This document shows, in pieces, positions 58,411 to 64,000 of a stretch of 64,000 bases of DNA. The notes beneath the pieces are model-generated. The model was not told the origin of the DNA. It ran no database searches and saw only the letters and a list, made by a program, of their open reading frames with translations. This stretch comes from Terrirhizobium terrae. GTDB lineage: Bacteria; Pseudomonadota; Alphaproteobacteria; Rhizobiales; Rhizobiaceae. Location: assembly GCF_030323265.1 (NCBI RefSeq), contig NZ_CP104992.1:2207501-2271500 (forward strand), in the 5' to 3' direction. Position 1 is the stretch's first letter. The number at the start of each line of letters is the position of its first letter. A program made the position numbers and the translations under genes.

Positions 58411-58646
58411 CCTTTATTTATCCTCCTATGTTACGCGCGCGCACGCGAAAATTGCATTGGCTGCCGCGCCTTAAAAAATTTTTATTGTCTCGCTTAGTTC
58501 TTCATTAACCACGGGGGCGCTATCAATGGCGCCAAGAGAACGGCGGTTAACCTTAACAATTAACTGGTTAGCAGGCATGAGGCTGTGCGCCGTTCACCGG
58601 GATACCGGAATGCCCTTATTCATCAGCCATTCAAGGGGCAACAACT
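58411..58646 (+). promoter_or_regulatory. flaB upstream region with TTAACC sites
   Basis: TTAACCAC at 58505-58512 and a doubled TTAACCTTAAC at 58547-58557 lie about 90-140 bases before the flaB ATG. They resemble CtrA-type sites. AAGGGGCAA precedes the start. No gene is present. Confidence 0.45.
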
Positions 58647-59858
58647 ATGACGAGCATTCTCACCAACGTTGCAGCGATGTCTGCACTTCAGACGCTGCGC
58701 GGTATCGGCCAGGGTATGGAAGAAACGCAGGCTCGCGTATCTTCCGGTCTGCGCGTCGGCGAAGCATCTGACAACGCTGCATACTGGTCGATCGCCACCA
58801 CCATGAAGTCCGACAACGGCGCACTTTCCGCAGTGCAGGACGCTCTCGGCCTCGGCGCCGCCAAGGTTGACACCGCCTACGCCGGTCTGGAATCCTCGAT
58901 CGACGTCATCGAAGAAATCAAGAACAAGCTTGTTGCTTCCCGCGAAGCCGGTGTCGATCGCACCAAGATCCAGGAAGAAATCACCCAGCTCCAGGACCAG
59001 CTGAAGTCGATCTCCGACTCCGCATCGTTCTCGGGTGAGAACTGGCTCAAGGCATCGGTGTCCGCAGCGCCGACAGCCGCAGACGAAGTCGACAACGTCG
59101 CCGAGCTCAAGACCGTGACCAAGCAGGTCGTTGGCTCCTTCACCCGCGACTCCTCCGGCAACGTCAAGGTCCAGACCGTCGATGTGAAGCTGGATTCCAC
59201 CAACGTTCTGTTCGACACGAGCGGCAACAAGATGGGCATCCTCGACCAGGACGCGCTGAAGGCCAATGTCGGCAAGGTCGGCGACAACTACTACACGGCC
59301 GTAAAGCTGAACGACCCGACGGAAGAAGGCGCTCCGACCTACTTCGAGGGTGATGACGGTGTGTGGACCACCGGCGAAGATGGGTCCGACTCTTACATTC
59401 AGGTCGATGAAGGCAAGTGGGTACTGCTCGACGAGACCGGCGTTCCTGACGAAGACAACCGCATCGTACTCAATGATGACGTCTTCGCAACCGGCACTTC
59501 CGTCACCGAACTCGACATCTCCGACATGTCTGCCATGCGTGAAGCATTCGGTGTTGAGGCAACCGCTTCCGACGAAGACGTCATCGACCTGATGATCTCC
59601 TTCATCGACCGCCAGCTCGAATCCGCAACCAGCGCCGCTGCCGACATGGGTTCGGTCTCCATGCGCCTCGGCCTGCAGGAAGACTTCGTCACCAAGCTGT
59701 CCGACTCGATCGACTCGGGCGTTGGCCGCCTGGTCGATGCCGACATGAACGAAGAATCGACCCGCCTGAAGGCCCTGCAGACCCAGCAGCAGCTCGGCGT
59801 CCAGGCTCTCTCGATCGCCAACTCGGCTTCGGAAAGCATCCTCTCGCTCTTCCGTTAA
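58647..59858 (+). CDS. flaB: Flagellin B
   Basis: 403 aa, highly similar to flaA and flaC at both ends ('SSGLRVGEASDNAAYWSIATTMKSDNGAL', outlined; 'ILSLFR') with its own acidic central domain ('SYIQVDEGKWVLLDETGVPDED', outlined). The ends are nearly identical to the paralogs at nucleotide level, which allows gene conversion. Confidence 0.94.
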   Translation: MTSILTNVAAMSALQTLRGIGQGMEETQARVSSGLRVGEASDNAAYWSIATTMKSDNGALSAVQDALGLGAAKVDTAYAGLESSIDVIEEIKNKLVASREAGVDRTKIQEEITQLQDQLKSISDSASFSGENWLKASVSAAPTAADEVDNVAELKTVTKQVVGSFTRDSSGNVKVQTVDVKLDSTNVLFDTSGNKMGILDQDALKANVGKVGDNYYTAVKLNDPTEEGAPTYFEGDDGVWTTGEDGSDSYIQVDEGKWVLLDETGVPDEDNRIVLNDDVFATGTSVTELDISDMSAMREAFGVEATASDEDVIDLMISFIDRQLESATSAAADMGSVSMRLGLQEDFVTKLSDSIDSGVGRLVDADMNEESTRLKALQTQQQLGVQALSIANSASESILSLFR

Positions 59859-59880
59859 TCGGACCAGACTTGAAGCAATC

Positions 59881-59915
59881 GAAAAGGTCGCGCCCCTGGC
59901 GCGGCCCTTTTTTCG
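59881..59915 (+). terminator. Rho-independent terminator after flaB
   Basis: AAAAGGTCGCGCC and GGCGCGGCCCTTTTTT form a stem ending in a T-tract, 20 bases after the flaB stop. Confidence 0.85.
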
Positions 59916-60123
59916 TTGCCGTTTTTTTATCGTCGTCTTCTGTTTTTGTTAACTTTGGTAAATCTCGTTTAAGATCTATTAACCATTCGTGCCTTAACTG
60001 GGCCCATCGCAACGATGGGTTAACCAAGACGAAAAAGAGGTTAACGGCATCAGGCCTGGCCATCGTTCCCCGCTCAAGCCGGGATGTCCCTTTTCCCTTC
60101 AGCCAAAAATAGGGGCAATTTCA
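59916..60123 (+). promoter_or_regulatory. flaC upstream region with TTAACC sites and a hairpin
   Basis: TTAACCAT at 59979-59986 and TTAACCAA at 60020-60027 resemble CtrA half-sites; GTTAAC also occurs at 59948. CCCATCG, loop CAA, CGATGGG at 60003-60019 is a perfect hairpin between them. No gene is present. Confidence 0.5.
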
Positions 60124-61393
60124 ATGACCAGCATTTTGACGAATACCGCGGCAATGGCCGCCCTCCAGACCCTCCGTTCGCTTGACGACAAGATGGAAGA
60201 CACGCAGGCGCGCGTCTCCTCGGGCCTGCGCGTCGGCACTGCATCCGATAACGCCGCCTACTGGTCGATCGCGACCACGATGCGTTCGGACAATGGCGCA
60301 CTATCTGCCGTTCAGGACGCTCTCGGTCTCGGCGCCGCCAAGGTCGATACCGCCTATGCTGCAATGGAAAGCGCCGTCGACGTCGTCACCGAAATCAAGA
60401 ACAAGCTCGTTGCCGCCCGCGAAGCCGGCGTCGACAAGACGAAGATCCAGGAAGAAATCAGCCAGCTGCAGGACCAGCTGAAGAGCGTTGCCGAATCCGC
60501 GTCCTTCTCCGGTGAAAACTGGCTGCAGGCCGCCATCAGCGACGGATCCGGCAATTCTCTGACGGTTACCAAGCAGGTCGTCGGATCGTTCACCCGCACC
60601 GCAAGCGGCAATGTCTCGGTCCAGACGATCGACATCCCGCTCAGCCGCCAGAACGTTCTCTATGATACCGTCGGCAATACCGGCATCCTCGACCAGACCG
60701 CTTATTATTCTGACAGCGGCTCCTACGCGCTGCTGGACATCACCACCACAGCCGATGGCGTCGATACCACTGCGGCAGTGGCAGCCAAGACCTTCAGCGA
60801 GATCACAGCTTAAGAACAGCGCGGGTGACGACGGTACCTTCACCGTGGACGAGGCGACGGGCCTCGTGACCTTTGCAGCGGGTGGCGAAGGTTCGGTTGC
60901 AGCCGACGGCACCTATTACAAGATCGGCACCGACAAATACGTCAAGCTTGCCGATGAGGCACCGGAAGGAAAATCCAGCATCGGCACCGATGGCGCCGGC
61001 ACCCCTGTCTATCTTGACGAAGAAAACTCTACGGCTGTCGCACTGGACTACTCCGTCTCCGACCTCGACATTACCACCGACCTGACGCAGGAAGGCCTGA
61101 CCGAGAACCAAGGCCTCGACGCAATGATCCAGTTCATCGAGAACCAGCTTCAGGCGATCACCAGCTCGACTGCGGATCTCGGCTCGGTCTCCATGCGTAT
61201 CGGCATGCAGGAAGACTTCATCTCCAAGCTGACCGACTCGATCGACAGCGGCATCGGCCGTCTGGTCGATGCGGACATGAACGAGGAATCCACCCGTCTC
61301 AAGGCGCTTCAGACCCAGCAGCAGCTGGCGATCCAGTCGCTTTCCATCGCCAACACCAATTCCGAAAACATCCTGTCGCTCTTCCGTCAGTAA
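60124..61393 (+). CDS. flaC: Flagellin C, apparent frameshift in the central domain
   Basis: The N-terminal frame (229 aa) ends 'TFSEITA' and the next frame continues 'KNSAGDDGTFTVDEATGLVTF' to 'NILSLFRQ'. The break lies at 60809-60813. Unlike most shifts in this window, this one is an extra base; removing one gives 1269 bases (422 aa). Both ends are typical flagellin. The break falls in the variable domain, so a real inactivation of this third flagellin cannot be excluded. Confidence 0.88.
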
Positions 61394-61454
61394 GCGTCGC
61401 TCTTTGGCTGGAGCGGTTTCGTCCCGCTCTGACACGGCAGATGATTTTGGAAAG

Positions 61455-61483
61455 AAACCGCGCTTTTCGGAGCGCGGTTTTTC
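61455..61483 (+). terminator. Rho-independent terminator after flaC
   Basis: AAACCGCGCT, loop TTTCGG, AGCGCGGTTT, then TTCTG. It may also serve the convergent glf gene, whose stop is 50 bases away. Confidence 0.85.
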
Positions 61484-61532
61484 TGTTTTCCATCAATGGT
61501 GGGGATGGGACGCGGATGACGCGACCCGCAGG

Positions 61533-64000
<2,468 letters not shown>

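Overview
The window looks like a chromosomal segment of a Rhizobiaceae bacterium (Rhizobium, Neorhizobium, Agrobacterium or Sinorhizobium type). It is GC-rich. The right half follows the rhizobial chemotaxis and flagellar order: mcp-cheS-cheY1-cheA-cheW-cheR-cheB-cheY2-cheD-cheT-fliF-visN-visR, then flhB, fliG, fliN, fliM and motA on the minus strand, then flgF-fliI-flgB-flgC-fliE-flgG-flgA-flgI-motE-flgH-fliL-fliP and three flagellin genes. The murA-DUF2948-hisD-UPF0262-LMW phosphatase-infA-maf-yacG block is also typical of this group. The genus was assigned by recognition only.

Layout. 1-2.4 kb: a truncated LysE-type exporter, an ECF sigma/anti-sigma pair and a broken GIY-YIG gene flanked by three copies of a hairpin repeat. 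2.8-9.4 kb: a site-2-type protease, a hairpin-rich non-coding stretch, a small Cys-rich protein, a cystine-type ABC importer, a BASS transporter and OpgC. 9.6-18 kb: a transporter-fused hybrid histidine kinase, MscL, an aminotransferase, GalE, a polysaccharide deacetylase and a reductase. 18-19.6 kb: an AT-richer two-gene island at the 3' end of tRNA-Thr. 19.8-26.7 kb: the murA-to-yacG housekeeping block. 27.0-28.4 kb: tRNA-Phe followed by an AT-richer gene with an AbiTii-like N-terminus. 28.5-61.4 kb: a 3-methyladenine glycosylase, then the chemotaxis and flagellar cluster. 61.5-64 kb: a UDP-galactopyranose mutase and a SPINDLY-type glycosyltransferase beside the flagellins.

How the motility genes fit together. 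A globin-coupled receptor and CheA/CheW control two CheY proteins. CheS and CheT are the rhizobial signal-termination accessories. CheR, CheB and CheD handle adaptation. VisN and VisR are the LuxR-type master activators. The flg/fli/mot genes build the basal body, switch, export gate and stator, and the three flagellins form the filament. TTAACCAT-type sites, the known alphaproteobacterial CtrA half-site, lie upstream of the che operon and of the flagellins.

Quality caveat. At least 14 loci carry an apparent frameshift, some of them two, nearly all a missing base in a short homopolymer. Essential murA is among them. Restoring one base per site gives in-frame genes of normal family length. I read most of these as sequence errors, not pseudogenes, and annotate the genes across the shifts.

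I did not find a convincingly new multi-gene system. The best candidates for new biology are the two tRNA-anchored islands, the hairpin-rich region at 3.65-4.05 kb and the DFG-repeat tails shared by FliN and FliF.
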